From contig JAFYEA010000018.1 of NCBI GenBank assembly GCA_017544525.1, positions 1 to 64,000 of the forward strand: 64,000 bases of DNA, given 5' to 3'. The DNA comes from Bacilli bacterium. Lineage in GTDB: Bacteria; Bacillota_I; Bacilli_A; RF39; UBA660. A model generated the notes under the pieces. It worked only from the letters and a program-made list of their open reading frames with translations. It searched no databases and was not told the origin of the DNA. The translations under genes and the position numbers were made by a program. Positions 8,228 through 16,653 of this stretch are shown here, piece after piece; position 1 is the first letter of the stretch, and every line of letters starts with the position of its first letter.

Positions 8228-10096
8228 TTTGTTTCTTAATTCTAAATATGATATAAAACCTAATAATATATTTTTAATATCTTTTTTAATACTTATTTTT
8301 GATATATTATTTTTGACTTCAGTAAACATTTTATTCATTAATTTATTAGCATATTCAAGTGATCCGGATTCTTTAATGATATTTTGTACTTCTAATAGTT
8401 CATGTTTATTTATCTTTTTACCATAGTATTTAATTAATTCATCATAATATTTTTTGTTGTTAAGTTTTATATATGAATATAGAATTGTTTGCTTAAATTC
8501 TTCTATGTCTGAAACAACAGGTTTACCCAACACTTTATTATTACTAAATATACCTAATATATCATCTTTTATTTGAAATGCTATTCCAAGTGGTAATAGT
8601 ATTTCTTTAAAAAGATTAATATCTTTTTGTTTTGAATTTCCAAGAATCATTCCCAATATAAAAGGACCAACTATTGTATATAGAGATGTTTTTAATCTAT
8701 ATATTTCTAATATATCATTTTCATTTAATATATGTTTTTTATCATTCTTTTCTATGAATGGTAAAAATACATCAAGTATTTCTCCTTTAATAGTATTAAT
8801 TACTATATTATTGTATTCATTTAATAATTTATTAAGATTTTTATCATTTTTATAATTCTTTATTATGTAATTATTTATTAAATAGAAACCTAAGTCGCCA
8901 GCACATAAAGCTAGATTATTATGAGTGTTATCTTTAATGTCATATTCATCTTTATATTCTTTAGATATTGTTTTCTTACCTCTTCTTAAATCGGAATTAT
9001 CTATGATGTCATCATGTATCAATATAGATGTTTCAAATGTTTCATAAGCAGCAGACAATTTAAGAGAGTAGTCATCATTTTTATTTAGTTTGTAACCTAA
9101 GTCAATCATTATTCCTCTTATGCATTTACCATCACTATTCATATTAATAAATTTATTTATTAAGTCATTAACAATTGTATTATCATTTTGGATTAATGAT
9201 TTATTAAATTTTATAATTTCTTTTTCAATATCTTTTTTCCTATTATTATAGTAAGAAAAGAATTCTATTAAATTTGCTATTTCTGATATTTGTTTTTTAG
9301 AGGTAGAAGCCCCACCAGTAATTCCAATTTTTATGTTCTTTTTAAATTTGCTTGTTTTTAAAAAATTAAACACTTCATTAATATCATTAAAAAAATAACT
9401 CTTACAAATTTTATTACATACATTATATAATTCTTTTGTGTTTGAACTACTTTTACCACCAACAACTATCATTAAATCCACGTTATTAGCTAGTTCAACA
9501 GCAGAAGTTTGAATTTGTTTTTGATAATTACATATTGTATTATCCAAACTATAATAATAATGATTTTTAGCTAGATAATCTGTTAATTCATCAACTTTAT
9601 TTTGTGATATAGTTGTTTGACTTACAACATAATAATAATCTCTAGGATTGAATGTATAATCACTTTTATTCTCAACAATTATTGCTTCATTATTACACCA
9701 TCCATTGGTTCCAATTACTTCAGGATGATTCTTTTTACCAACAATTATTATTTTATAATTATCATTATATTTTTCTTCAACTAGCTCATGTATTCTTTCT
9801 ACTTTTTTACATGTAGCATCATAGTATGTAATATTATTTTTATTTAGATATTCATATGTTTCTTTTGGTTCACCATGAGCTCTTATAACAAGAATATCAT
9901 CTTTTTTTAATTCATTTAAATCATTGATAATATCAATACCATCATTTTTTAATTCATCAATAACATATTCATTATGTAGTATTTCTTTAAAGATTACTAT
10001 ATGTTTGTCTTTAAATTCTTCTTTTAATTTATATGCTATATTAATTGCTCTATTAGCGCCAATGCATGTTCCATATATTTTTGGATAGTATATCAT
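8225..10096 (-). CDS. ispH: Fusion of HMBPP reductase (IspH) and trans-polyprenyl diphosphate synthase
   Basis: 623 aa, about twice the size of either family. Residues 1-280 are IspH/LytB, the last MEP-pathway enzyme: three cluster cysteines at Cys11 (YGTCIGA), Cys96 (DATCKKV) and Cys189 (NTICNYQ), plus His41, RAHG (72-75) and NHPEVIGT with the catalytic Glu. Residues about 300-623 are an all-helical prenyl synthase: first Asp-rich motif DDIID (362-366) followed by RRG, a KT pair (469-470), and second motif FQIKDDILG (507-515), the DDxxG form common in geranylgeranyl-type synthases. One chain could thus make IPP/DMAPP and condense them. Start is ATG 10096 after GAGGTG. Frame continuity is clear in the sequence; the chain length of the product is unknown. 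Confidence 0.88.
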   Translation of the reverse strand: MIYYPKIYGTCIGANRAINIAYKLKEEFKDKHIVIFKEILHNEYVIDELKNDGIDIINDLNELKKDDILVIRAHGEPKETYEYLNKNNITYYDATCKKVERIHELVEEKYNDNYKIIIVGKKNHPEVIGTNGWCNNEAIIVENKSDYTFNPRDYYYVVSQTTISQNKVDELTDYLAKNHYYYSLDNTICNYQKQIQTSAVELANNVDLMIVVGGKSSSNTKELYNVCNKICKSYFFNDINEVFNFLKTSKFKKNIKIGITGGASTSKKQISEIANLIEFFSYYNNRKKDIEKEIIKFNKSLIQNDNTIVNDLINKFINMNSDGKCIRGIMIDLGYKLNKNDDYSLKLSAAYETFETSILIHDDIIDNSDLRRGKKTISKEYKDEYDIKDNTHNNLALCAGDLGFYLINNYIIKNYKNDKNLNKLLNEYNNIVINTIKGEILDVFLPFIEKNDKKHILNENDILEIYRLKTSLYTIVGPFILGMILGNSKQKDINLFKEILLPLGIAFQIKDDILGIFSNNKVLGKPVVSDIEEFKQTILYSYIKLNNKKYYDELIKYYGKKINKHELLEVQNIIKESGSLEYANKLMNKMFTEVKNNISKISIKKDIKNILLGFISYLELRNK

Positions 10097-10205
10097 ATTA
10101 CACCTCACTAAAAAGATTATATCATATTTATGTTATGTTTTTGAGTTAATATTATTGTTAATAAATCAATAATTTGATAAAATAAGATAGAAGGAAGTGA
10201 ATAGT

Positions 10206-10451
10206 ATGGAATCAGATAATACTTCAGTGGTTGATACAAAAACTATTGTAAGTGAAAAAACAAGGAAAGATTTATCTAGTATTTGTGAAGATTTAAAAGA
10301 GCATGGATATGAACCAACTAAACAATTAGTGGCATATCTAATAAGCGGAGATCCTGGATATATTTCAAGTTATAAAGAATGTAGAAATAGGTTAATGAAA
10401 TATAAAAGGGAAGAAATAATTGAAACTTTACTAGTTAATTTTATTGATTAG
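10206..10451 (+). CDS. ireB: IreB family regulatory phosphoprotein
   Basis: 81 aa with the UPF0297/IreB signature YLISGDPGYISSYKECRNRL and a C-terminal helix. In Enterococcus IreB is a substrate of the Ser/Thr kinase IreK and affects cephalosporin resistance. Start is ATG 10206 (Shine-Dalgarno AGGAAG at 10192-10197); the GTG at 10197 overlaps that site. First gene of the conserved ireB-ruvX-DUF1292 trio, with the next gene overlapping by one base. Confidence 0.85.
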   Translation: MESDNTSVVDTKTIVSEKTRKDLSSICEDLKEHGYEPTKQLVAYLISGDPGYISSYKECRNRLMKYKREEIIETLLVNFID

Positions 10452-10873
10452 TGACATATTTAGGACTTGATTTGGGTAGTAAAACATTAGGTTTAGCTAT
10501 TAGTGACAAATTAGGTATAATTGCTTCTTCATTAGAAGTAATAAGATATAATGATTATGAAGAATTACTAAATAGGTTAGATTCTATTGTTTATACAAAA
10601 AAAATTGATGTTTTTGTACTAGGAAATCCTTTAAATTTAGATGGTAGTTTTTCTAAAAGAAGTGAAGAAACTATTGAATTTAAAAAAATACTTGAAAGTA
10701 GGTATCCTACTAAAAAAGTAGTGCTTCAAGATGAAAGATTATCTACTGTAGAAGCTGAGAGATTGCTTATAAGTAATGATACTAAAAGAAAAAATAGAAA
10801 GAAAGTAATTGATAAGATTGCTGCAAGTATAATATTGCAAGCATATTTAGATAAGAGGTCGCATGAAAGATAA
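10451..10873 (+). CDS. ruvX: RuvX/YqgF family putative nuclease
   Basis: 140 aa RNase H-like protein: LGLDLGSKTLGLAISD at the N-terminus (first catalytic Asp), FVLGNPLNLDGS in the middle and LQDERLSTVEAE near the C-terminus, all YqgF hallmarks. The family acts in pre-16S rRNA 5'-end maturation and possibly in Holliday junction processing. It starts at GTG 10451, overlapping the ireB stop TAG, with no Shine-Dalgarno of its own, so translation is probably coupled. Confidence 0.9.
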   Translation: MTYLGLDLGSKTLGLAISDKLGIIASSLEVIRYNDYEELLNRLDSIVYTKKIDVFVLGNPLNLDGSFSKRSEETIEFKKILESRYPTKKVVLQDERLSTVEAERLLISNDTKRKNRKKVIDKIAASIILQAYLDKRSHER

Positions 10874-11123
10874 TATTTTAACTCTTAAGAATAAAAAAGG
10901 GAAAAAGTGTGAATATAGAATATTATTTGATGTAGAAGATACTACTAAGAAAGTAAATTATGTTATATATACTGATGATAAAAAAGATAAGAATGGAAGT
11001 ATAAAAGCATATGCATCCTCTTATATATTAAGTGATAAAGGTAATATGACTAAACTAAAACCTGTTGAAACAGAAGAAGAATTTGATTTTTTATCTAGAA
11101 TATTAGATTCATTAAATAATTAA
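10863..11123 (+). CDS. DUF1292 family protein (YrzB-like)
   Basis: 86 aa with the DUF1292 beta pattern (ILTLKNKKGKKCEYRILFDVE, VNYVIYTDD, AYASSYIL) and an acidic C-terminal helix (EEEFDFLSRILDSL). Function unknown, but the position after ireB and ruvX is conserved across Bacillota. Overlaps the end of ruvX by 11 bases. Confidence 0.8.
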   Translation: MKDNILTLKNKKGKKCEYRILFDVEDTTKKVNYVIYTDDKKDKNGSIKAYASSYILSDKGNMTKLKPVETEEEFDFLSRILDSLNN

Positions 11124-11151
11124 AATTAAGAATAATTTTAATTCTTTTTTT
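11118..11151 (+). terminator. Terminator after the ireB-ruvX-DUF1292 operon
   Basis: Perfect 11-bp stem AATTAAAATTA (11118-11128) and TAATTTTAATT (11133-11143) with a T7 run; the stem contains the stop codon. Confidence 0.75.
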
Positions 11152-11171
11152 GAAAATATAAGGAGTAAAAT

Positions 11172-12239
11172 ATGAAAAAAGTAATTATAGTATTATTAAT
11201 ATTAATAGTATTGGGATGTGCTCTTGCTTATTTTGGATATAATTATTTAATAAGTGCGCCATCTAATGAAAAAGAAACTGTTAATGTTTATGTCAATGAA
11301 GGTTCATCATATGGAACTATTGCTAAAATGTTAAAAGAAAATAATGTTATTAGAAATGAACTCGCATATAAAATTTATTTAAAATTAAACCCAGTAGAAG
11401 AAAAGTTAGAATATGGAGATTATATTTTAAGTACAGATTTAAGTGTTAAAGAAGTAATAGATGTATTAAAAAAAGGTAGTGTTACACTAGCAACTACTAA
11501 GAGAGTTACTTTTGTTGAAGGTAAAAATATGAGATATATTATTAAAACTATAACAAGTAACTTTGAAATAACTGAAAAAGAAGTGTTAGATAAACTTAGT
11601 GATAATGATTATTTGGATGAATTAATTGAAGATTATTGGTTCTTAACAAAAGATATTAAAAATAAAAAAATATATTATTCATTAGAAGGTTATTTATATC
11701 CTGATACATATGAATTTTATACAAATAGTGATGTTGATGATATATTTAGAAAAATGTTAAATAATATGGAAGAAAAATTAAAACCATATAAAGATGAAAT
11801 AACTAAGAGTAAGTATAGTATTCATCAAATCTTAACACTTGCATCTATTATTGAATTGGAAGCAGGTAAAGCAAATGATAGAGCCGGAGTAGCAGGAGTA
11901 TTCTATAATAGACTTAAGAGTGGCTGGGCTCTTGGAAGCGATGTTACTACTTATTATGCTGTGAAGATTGATTTAAGTGATAGAGATTTGAAAATGAGTG
12001 AAATTAGAGATTGTAATTCATATAATACAAGAGCATCTTGTATGGCCGGTAAACTTCCAGTCGGGCCTATATGTAATCCTAGTAAAGGATCTTTAGTTGC
12101 CACTATAGAACCAAAGAATCATAAATATTATTATTTTGTAGCAGATAAAAATGGTAAAACATATTTTAATAAAACAGATGCAGAACATACAAGTACAGTG
12201 GCTAGATTAAAAAGAGAAGGATTATGGTTCGAGTATTAA
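11172..12239 (+). CDS. mltG: Endolytic murein transglycosylase MltG
   Basis: 355 aa membrane-anchored enzyme that cleaves nascent glycan strands and so sets glycan chain termination. One N-terminal transmembrane helix (about 4-24), then a LysM-like region (about 36-105) and the YceG catalytic domain: LEGYLYPDTYEF (171-182), LASIIELEAG with Glu228 matching the catalytic Glu of E. coli MltG, GVAGVFYNRL (238-248), and a closing NHKYYYFVAD. Good Shine-Dalgarno AGGAGT. It corresponds to Bacillus yrrL and begins a transcript running into the tRNA-modification genes. Confidence 0.93.
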   Translation: MKKVIIVLLILIVLGCALAYFGYNYLISAPSNEKETVNVYVNEGSSYGTIAKMLKENNVIRNELAYKIYLKLNPVEEKLEYGDYILSTDLSVKEVIDVLKKGSVTLATTKRVTFVEGKNMRYIIKTITSNFEITEKEVLDKLSDNDYLDELIEDYWFLTKDIKNKKIYYSLEGYLYPDTYEFYTNSDVDDIFRKMLNNMEEKLKPYKDEITKSKYSIHQILTLASIIELEAGKANDRAGVAGVFYNRLKSGWALGSDVTTYYAVKIDLSDRDLKMSEIRDCNSYNTRASCMAGKLPVGPICNPSKGSLVATIEPKNHKYYYFVADKNGKTYFNKTDAEHTSTVARLKREGLWFEY

Positions 12240-12811
12240 TAGAAGAAATAAAAAAGTATGGTATAGATAATAATATTCCTATTATGAGTGTAGAATCTAT
12301 TGATACAATAAAAAAGATAATAGATGATAATAATATAAAAACTATTCTTGAAATAGGAACAGCTATAGCTTACTCAACAATTAATTTTGCTACTTGTAAA
12401 AGTGTTAAAAAGATTACTAGTATTGAAAGAGATAAAGAAAGATATAATATAGCTAAAAATAATGTTTTAAAGAGCAAACTTAATAATATTGAATTAATAC
12501 TAGATGATGCTTTAAATACTACAATAAATGATAGATTTGATTTAATAATTATTGATGCTGCAAAGAGTCAAAACAGAAGGTTTTTAGATAAATATAAAAA
12601 TAATTTAAATAAAAATGGAATAATTATAATAGATAATTTAGATTTTCATGGTTATGTAGGGAAAAGCAATGAAATTAAGAGTAGAAATCTAAGACAAATG
12701 GTTAGAAAAATAGAGAAGTTTATAGATTATCTTGACAATAATGATGAATTTGATGTTAAATACATAGAAGTAGGTGACAGATTAGGAGTATGCAAAAGAA
12801 AGAATTTATAA
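12224..12811 (+). CDS. trmR: tRNA 5-hydroxyuridine O-methyltransferase TrmR
   Basis: 195 aa class I SAM-dependent O-methyltransferase: glycine motif LEIGTAIAYST, acidic SIERD, and FDLIIIDAAKSQ metal-binding region followed by IIIDNLDFHGYV. In Bacillus this protein (YrrM) methylates ho5U34 to mo5U in tRNAs. The ATG overlaps the last 16 bases of mltG, with AGAAGG only 3 bases upstream. The following two genes encode the matching hydroxylation proteins, which supports the tRNA assignment over a generic catechol methyltransferase. Confidence 0.85.
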   Translation: MVRVLIEEIKKYGIDNNIPIMSVESIDTIKKIIDDNNIKTILEIGTAIAYSTINFATCKSVKKITSIERDKERYNIAKNNVLKSKLNNIELILDDALNTTINDRFDLIIIDAAKSQNRRFLDKYKNNLNKNGIIIIDNLDFHGYVGKSNEIKSRNLRQMVRKIEKFIDYLDNNDEFDVKYIEVGDRLGVCKRKNL

Positions 12812-13596
12812 TTTTACCTAATAATAAGAATTTGGAATTATATACTAAATATAATTTCAAGTCTTTTATTTTGCCTTTAAAAGATTTTAGCATTGGATAT
12901 GATGTATATTTTGATATAGATGAGATTAATAAATTGTCTAATGATTATGAAATATATGTAATTATGAATAAATTTTTACATATGAATATATATGAATTTG
13001 AAAAGATATATAATAAATTTAATAAAAGTATTAAGTTTATAGTTGAAGATATTGGTTTAGTAAATATAATTGATAAAGATAGATTAATATTATATGAAAA
13101 TCATATATTATCCAATTATAAAGCTATTAATTATTTAAATAGTTTAGATATTAAAAATGTAGTTATTAATAATGATTTAACTATTGATGAGTTAAAGGAA
13201 ATAATTGATAAAACCAAATCAAATATATATTATTTTTATACATGTAAGAATATATTAATGTATTCTAGAAGAAATTTGGTAAGTAATTTTAATAAATATT
13301 ATGATTTAGAGGATAAAGATAATTATTTATTAAGTGAAATAGTAACTCATAAAGAGTTAGAAATAAAAGAAGAAAAAGATGGAAGTATAGTTAGAAATCA
13401 TAGAATATTTTGTGCTTCTAAATATTTAAAAGAATTAAATATATTTAATTTAATAGTGGATCTTACTGATATAAATGAAGTTAATACTGAAATGATATTA
13501 AATAATATAAAAGAAGAAAATTTGTGTGATTTAATAGATAGTGATTATTATTTCTTAGAAAATCCTATTAAGTATAAGGTAGGTGATTTAAAATGA
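12790..13596 (+). CDS. trhP1: Peptidase U32-like protein, TrhP1 type
   Basis: 268 aa divergent U32-like protein sitting where Bacillus has yrrN/trhP1. The paired U32 proteins use prephenate-dependent chemistry to hydroxylate tRNA U34. Similarity is weak in sequence (TIM-barrel-like pattern, few cysteines, no clear four-Cys cluster), so the call leans on its position between trmR and trhP2. It overlaps trmR by 22 bases and trhP2 by 4 (ATGA). Confidence 0.65.
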   Translation: MQKKEFIILPNNKNLELYTKYNFKSFILPLKDFSIGYDVYFDIDEINKLSNDYEIYVIMNKFLHMNIYEFEKIYNKFNKSIKFIVEDIGLVNIIDKDRLILYENHILSNYKAINYLNSLDIKNVVINNDLTIDELKEIIDKTKSNIYYFYTCKNILMYSRRNLVSNFNKYYDLEDKDNYLLSEIVTHKELEIKEEKDGSIVRNHRIFCASKYLKELNIFNLIVDLTDINEVNTEMILNNIKEENLCDLIDSDYYFLENPIKYKVGDLK

Positions 13597-14768
13597 AATA
13601 TGAATTATTACTACCTGCTGGAGATTTAGGAAGACTTAAAACCGCTATTGATTATGGAGCAGATGCTGTATATATTGGAGGAGTTGATTATAGTTTAAGA
13701 GCTAATGCTAATAATTTCATTCTTGAAGATATAAAAGAAGCAGTTAAATATGCTCATGAAAGGAATAAAAGAGTATATGTTACTGTTAATATGATATTCC
13801 ATAATGAAGATTTAGATGGTTTAGATGATTATTTAAAGAATTTAGATAAACTAAATGTAGATTCACTAATAGTAAGTGATTTTGCAGTAATTGAGGCTAT
13901 AAAAAGACTTAATATAAAAGTACCATTTATGATATCTACTCAAAAGTCAATAACTAACTTAGAAGCAATAAAATTTTATAAATCTTTAGGTGCTTATAAA
14001 GTAGTAATGGCTAGAGAATGTAGTCGAAAAGATATTGAATTTATTAAGAAGAATATTGATACTCAAATAGAAGTGTTTATACATGGCGCTATGTGCACTA
14101 GTTATAGTGGTAGATGTGTTATGTCTAATTATGTAACACTTAGAGATTCTAATAGAGGTGGTTGTTCTCAAGTTTGTAGATTTACTTTTGATAACAATAC
14201 TAATAAAGATTATGCATTTTCTTCAAAAGATTTGAATATGATTGATTATATATCTGATATGATGGATTTGGGAATTGAATCATATAAAATAGAAGGTAGA
14301 ATGAAAAGTATGTATTATATAGCAACAGTAGCTAATGCATATAGAACTATAATGGATAAAAAAATAAATGGCACATTAACTAAAAAGGACATAGAATATT
14401 ATAGAAAAGTTTTAGCTAGGGTATCTAATAGAGATAATACTAGTCAATTTTATGATAAAGTTCCTGGTGTTGAAGGACAATATTATAATGGAAGACAAGA
14501 AAACAGTAACCAAGATTTTTTGGGTTTAGTACTGTCTTATAATAAAAAAACTAAAGAAGCTATTATAGAACAAAGAAATAGATTTAGTGTTGGGGATAAA
14601 GTGGAAGTATTTGGGCCTAATACTAAAGTACAAAGATTTAAAATAGAATCTATAATAGACGAAGATGGAGAAAAGCAAGAATCTGCTTGTCATCCACAAG
14701 AAAAATTAAAAATTAAGATTCCATTTGCTGTTAATGAAAATGATATTGTAAGAGTAATAATATCTTGA
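13593..14768 (+). CDS. trhP2: Peptidase U32 family tRNA hydroxylation protein, TrhP2 type
   Basis: 391 aa with the full U32 signature: ELLLPAGDLGRLKTAIDYGADAVYIGG split over residues 4-29, then the cluster region CTSYSGRCVMSNY...GGCSQVCR with four cysteines for an Fe-S cluster, and SYKIEGRMKS. A beta-barrel C-terminal domain (about 310-391) follows. With TrmR and TrhP1 it would make 5-methoxyuridine at tRNA position 34. Terminates at TGA, direct evidence that TGA is a stop here. The udk gene that follows in Bacillus is absent; greA comes next. Confidence 0.88.
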   Translation: MKYELLLPAGDLGRLKTAIDYGADAVYIGGVDYSLRANANNFILEDIKEAVKYAHERNKRVYVTVNMIFHNEDLDGLDDYLKNLDKLNVDSLIVSDFAVIEAIKRLNIKVPFMISTQKSITNLEAIKFYKSLGAYKVVMARECSRKDIEFIKKNIDTQIEVFIHGAMCTSYSGRCVMSNYVTLRDSNRGGCSQVCRFTFDNNTNKDYAFSSKDLNMIDYISDMMDLGIESYKIEGRMKSMYYIATVANAYRTIMDKKINGTLTKKDIEYYRKVLARVSNRDNTSQFYDKVPGVEGQYYNGRQENSNQDFLGLVLSYNKKTKEAIIEQRNRFSVGDKVEVFGPNTKVQRFKIESIIDEDGEKQESACHPQEKLKIKIPFAVNENDIVRVIIS

Positions 14769-14793
14769 CAAAAATTGCAATTTATAGTATCAT
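14765..14793 (+). promoter_or_regulatory. greA promoter
   Basis: TTGACA (14765-14770) overlapping the trhP2 stop codon, 17 bases, TATCAT (14788-14793). TAGTATC occurs twice around the -10. Confidence 0.6.
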
Positions 14794-14827
14794 TTTTTAG
14801 TATCGTGAAAGAGGTGGCTAAAAAGGC

Positions 14828-15298
14828 ATGAAAAAGAAAGAAATTTTTTTAACTAGTGAGGGTTATTTAGAATTAGAAAATGAATTACATTATTTAAAAA
14901 CTGTCAAAAGAGCAGAAGTAACTCAAACATTAAAAGAAGCAAGAGCTCTTGGTGATTTATCAGAAAACTCTGAATATGAACAAGCAAGAGAAGATCAAGC
15001 AAATCTAGAAAAGAGAATAGTAGAAGTTGAATATGCTTTAGAGCATGCAACTGTTATAGATGAAAAAGAAAACGATGGAAAAGTTGGTATTGGATGCCAA
15101 GTAGAACTTAGATATGAAGATGATGATGATACAGAAAGTTATAAAATAGTTGGTAGTCAAGAAGCTGATCCATTTAATAATAAAATATCTAACGAGAGTC
15201 CAATAGCAGCAGCTATAATGGGTAAAAAAGTTGGAGACACTGTTGAAGTTTCATCACCAGATGGTGTTTATTCAGTTAAAATAGTAGCAATAGGATAG
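14828..15298 (+). CDS. greA: Transcription elongation factor GreA
   Basis: 156 aa, the standard length. N-terminal antiparallel coiled coil (1-75) with the acidic tip motif LGDLSENSEYEQAREDQ that activates transcript cleavage in backtracked RNA polymerase, and an FKBP-like C-terminal domain (80-156: SPIAAAIMGKKVGDTVEVSSPDG). Shine-Dalgarno GAGGTGG. Own promoter and terminator, though read-through from trhP2 is possible. Confidence 0.96.
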   Translation: MKKKEIFLTSEGYLELENELHYLKTVKRAEVTQTLKEARALGDLSENSEYEQAREDQANLEKRIVEVEYALEHATVIDEKENDGKVGIGCQVELRYEDDDDTESYKIVGSQEADPFNNKISNESPIAAAIMGKKVGDTVEVSSPDGVYSVKIVAIG

Positions 15299-15314
15299 TA
15301 AAATATCCTTTTTT
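15292..15314 (+). terminator. Terminator after greA
   Basis: AGGATA (15292-15297), loop GTAAAA, TATCCT (15304-15309), T6; overlaps the stop codon. Confidence 0.8.
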
Positions 15315-15344
15315 GTCATATAATAAAAAATTATGGGAGGAAAT

Positions 15345-16589
15345 ATGAAAAAGAGTTATACATTAAAATTAGAAGGAAAAGAATGGAAAGAGTGTTTAAA
15401 AGAAGCATATAATAAAAAGAAAAAAGATATCAAAATGGATGGTTTTAGAAAAGGACAAGTTCCATATGATATTTATGTAAAGAAAACAGGTGTTGAATCT
15501 TTATATATGGATGCTGTTGATAACGCAGTAGATACATTATATGCTAAATTATTAAGCGATAAAGAAACAATAACACCAGCAGCAACTCCTAGCATTGATA
15601 TTAAAAATATTAGTCATGATGAAATTGAAGTTGAATTTACATTAGTGTCTAGTCCAGAGGTAAAACTAGGTAAATATAAAAAACTAGGTATTAAGAAGGC
15701 AAAAGTTGAAGTAACTGATGAAGAAATTGAACATGAACTTGGCCATTTAAAAGAACAATTTGCTGAAATGAGAACAGTAGATGATAAAACTAAAATTAAA
15801 GAAGGAATGATTGCTGTAATTGATTTTGAAGGATTCAAAGATGGAGAAGCATTCAAAGGTGGTAAAGGAGAAAACTATAGTTTAGAAATAGGATCTCATA
15901 CATTTATTCCTGGATTTGAAGAAGCATTAGTTGGTCTTAAAAAAGGTGATAAAAGAGATGTTAAATTAACATTCCCAGAAAATTATCATTCTAAAGAATT
16001 AAAAGGGCAACCAGTTGTATTCAAAGTTGAAATTAAAGAAGTTAAAGAAAGAGTATTTCCAGAATTTAATAAAGAATTTTTTGAAGATTTAAATGTAGGT
16101 GGAGTAGAAAGTTTAGATGGACTTAAGAATTATATTAAAGAAAATATGATTGCTGAAAAAGAACATAGAGGAGAAGATGAATATCTATTTAAATGTTTAG
16201 ATAAAATAGTAGAAACATCTAAATTTGAAATTCCAGAAGAAATGACTAATGATGAAGTTAATAGATTAGTTAAAGAATTTTCACAAAAATTAAGTTATCA
16301 AGGTTTAAATTACCAAGACTATTTAAAATTTACTAATTCTAATGAAGAAGACTTTAAGAAAACATTGGTTCCAGAAGCTAATAAGAGAATAGGATATAGA
16401 TTAGTAATGGACGCTATTATTGAAAAAGAAAAATTAGAAGTAACTGAAGAAGAAGTAGAAGAAGGATTAAAGAAATCTGCTGAAGAATATGGAATGAGTA
16501 AAGAAGATTTCGAAAAAGAAGTAGGAAATAAGGAACTATTTAAGTATGATTTGCTTATGAGAAAAGCAATGAAAATCATTACTGAATAA
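15345..16589 (+). CDS. tig: Trigger factor (ribosome-associated chaperone, PPIase)
   Basis: 414 aa in three parts: ribosome-binding N-terminal domain with the signature GFRKGQVPYDIY (about 32-43), FKBP-type prolyl isomerase domain (about 145-235, GMIAVIDFEGF and FIPGFEEALVGLKKGD), and the helical substrate-holding C-terminal domain. Start is ATG 15345 after GGGAGG; the in-frame ATG at 15333 lies upstream of that site and has no Shine-Dalgarno. The usual downstream partner clpX is not here. Confidence 0.96.
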   Translation: MKKSYTLKLEGKEWKECLKEAYNKKKKDIKMDGFRKGQVPYDIYVKKTGVESLYMDAVDNAVDTLYAKLLSDKETITPAATPSIDIKNISHDEIEVEFTLVSSPEVKLGKYKKLGIKKAKVEVTDEEIEHELGHLKEQFAEMRTVDDKTKIKEGMIAVIDFEGFKDGEAFKGGKGENYSLEIGSHTFIPGFEEALVGLKKGDKRDVKLTFPENYHSKELKGQPVVFKVEIKEVKERVFPEFNKEFFEDLNVGGVESLDGLKNYIKENMIAEKEHRGEDEYLFKCLDKIVETSKFEIPEEMTNDEVNRLVKEFSQKLSYQGLNYQDYLKFTNSNEEDFKKTLVPEANKRIGYRLVMDAIIEKEKLEVTEEEVEEGLKKSAEEYGMSKEDFEKEVGNKELFKYDLLMRKAMKIITE

Positions 16590-16599
16590 TTAATAAAAT

Positions 16600-16622
16600 A
16601 CAGGTTTACACGACCTGTTTTT
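16600..16622 (+). terminator. Terminator after tig
   Basis: ACAGGT (16600-16605), 7-base loop, ACCTGT (16613-16618), T-run. TATAAT for the next gene follows at 16629-16634. Confidence 0.8.
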
Positions 16623-16653
16623 ATTTGCTATAATTATACTTGAAAGGAGTAAT

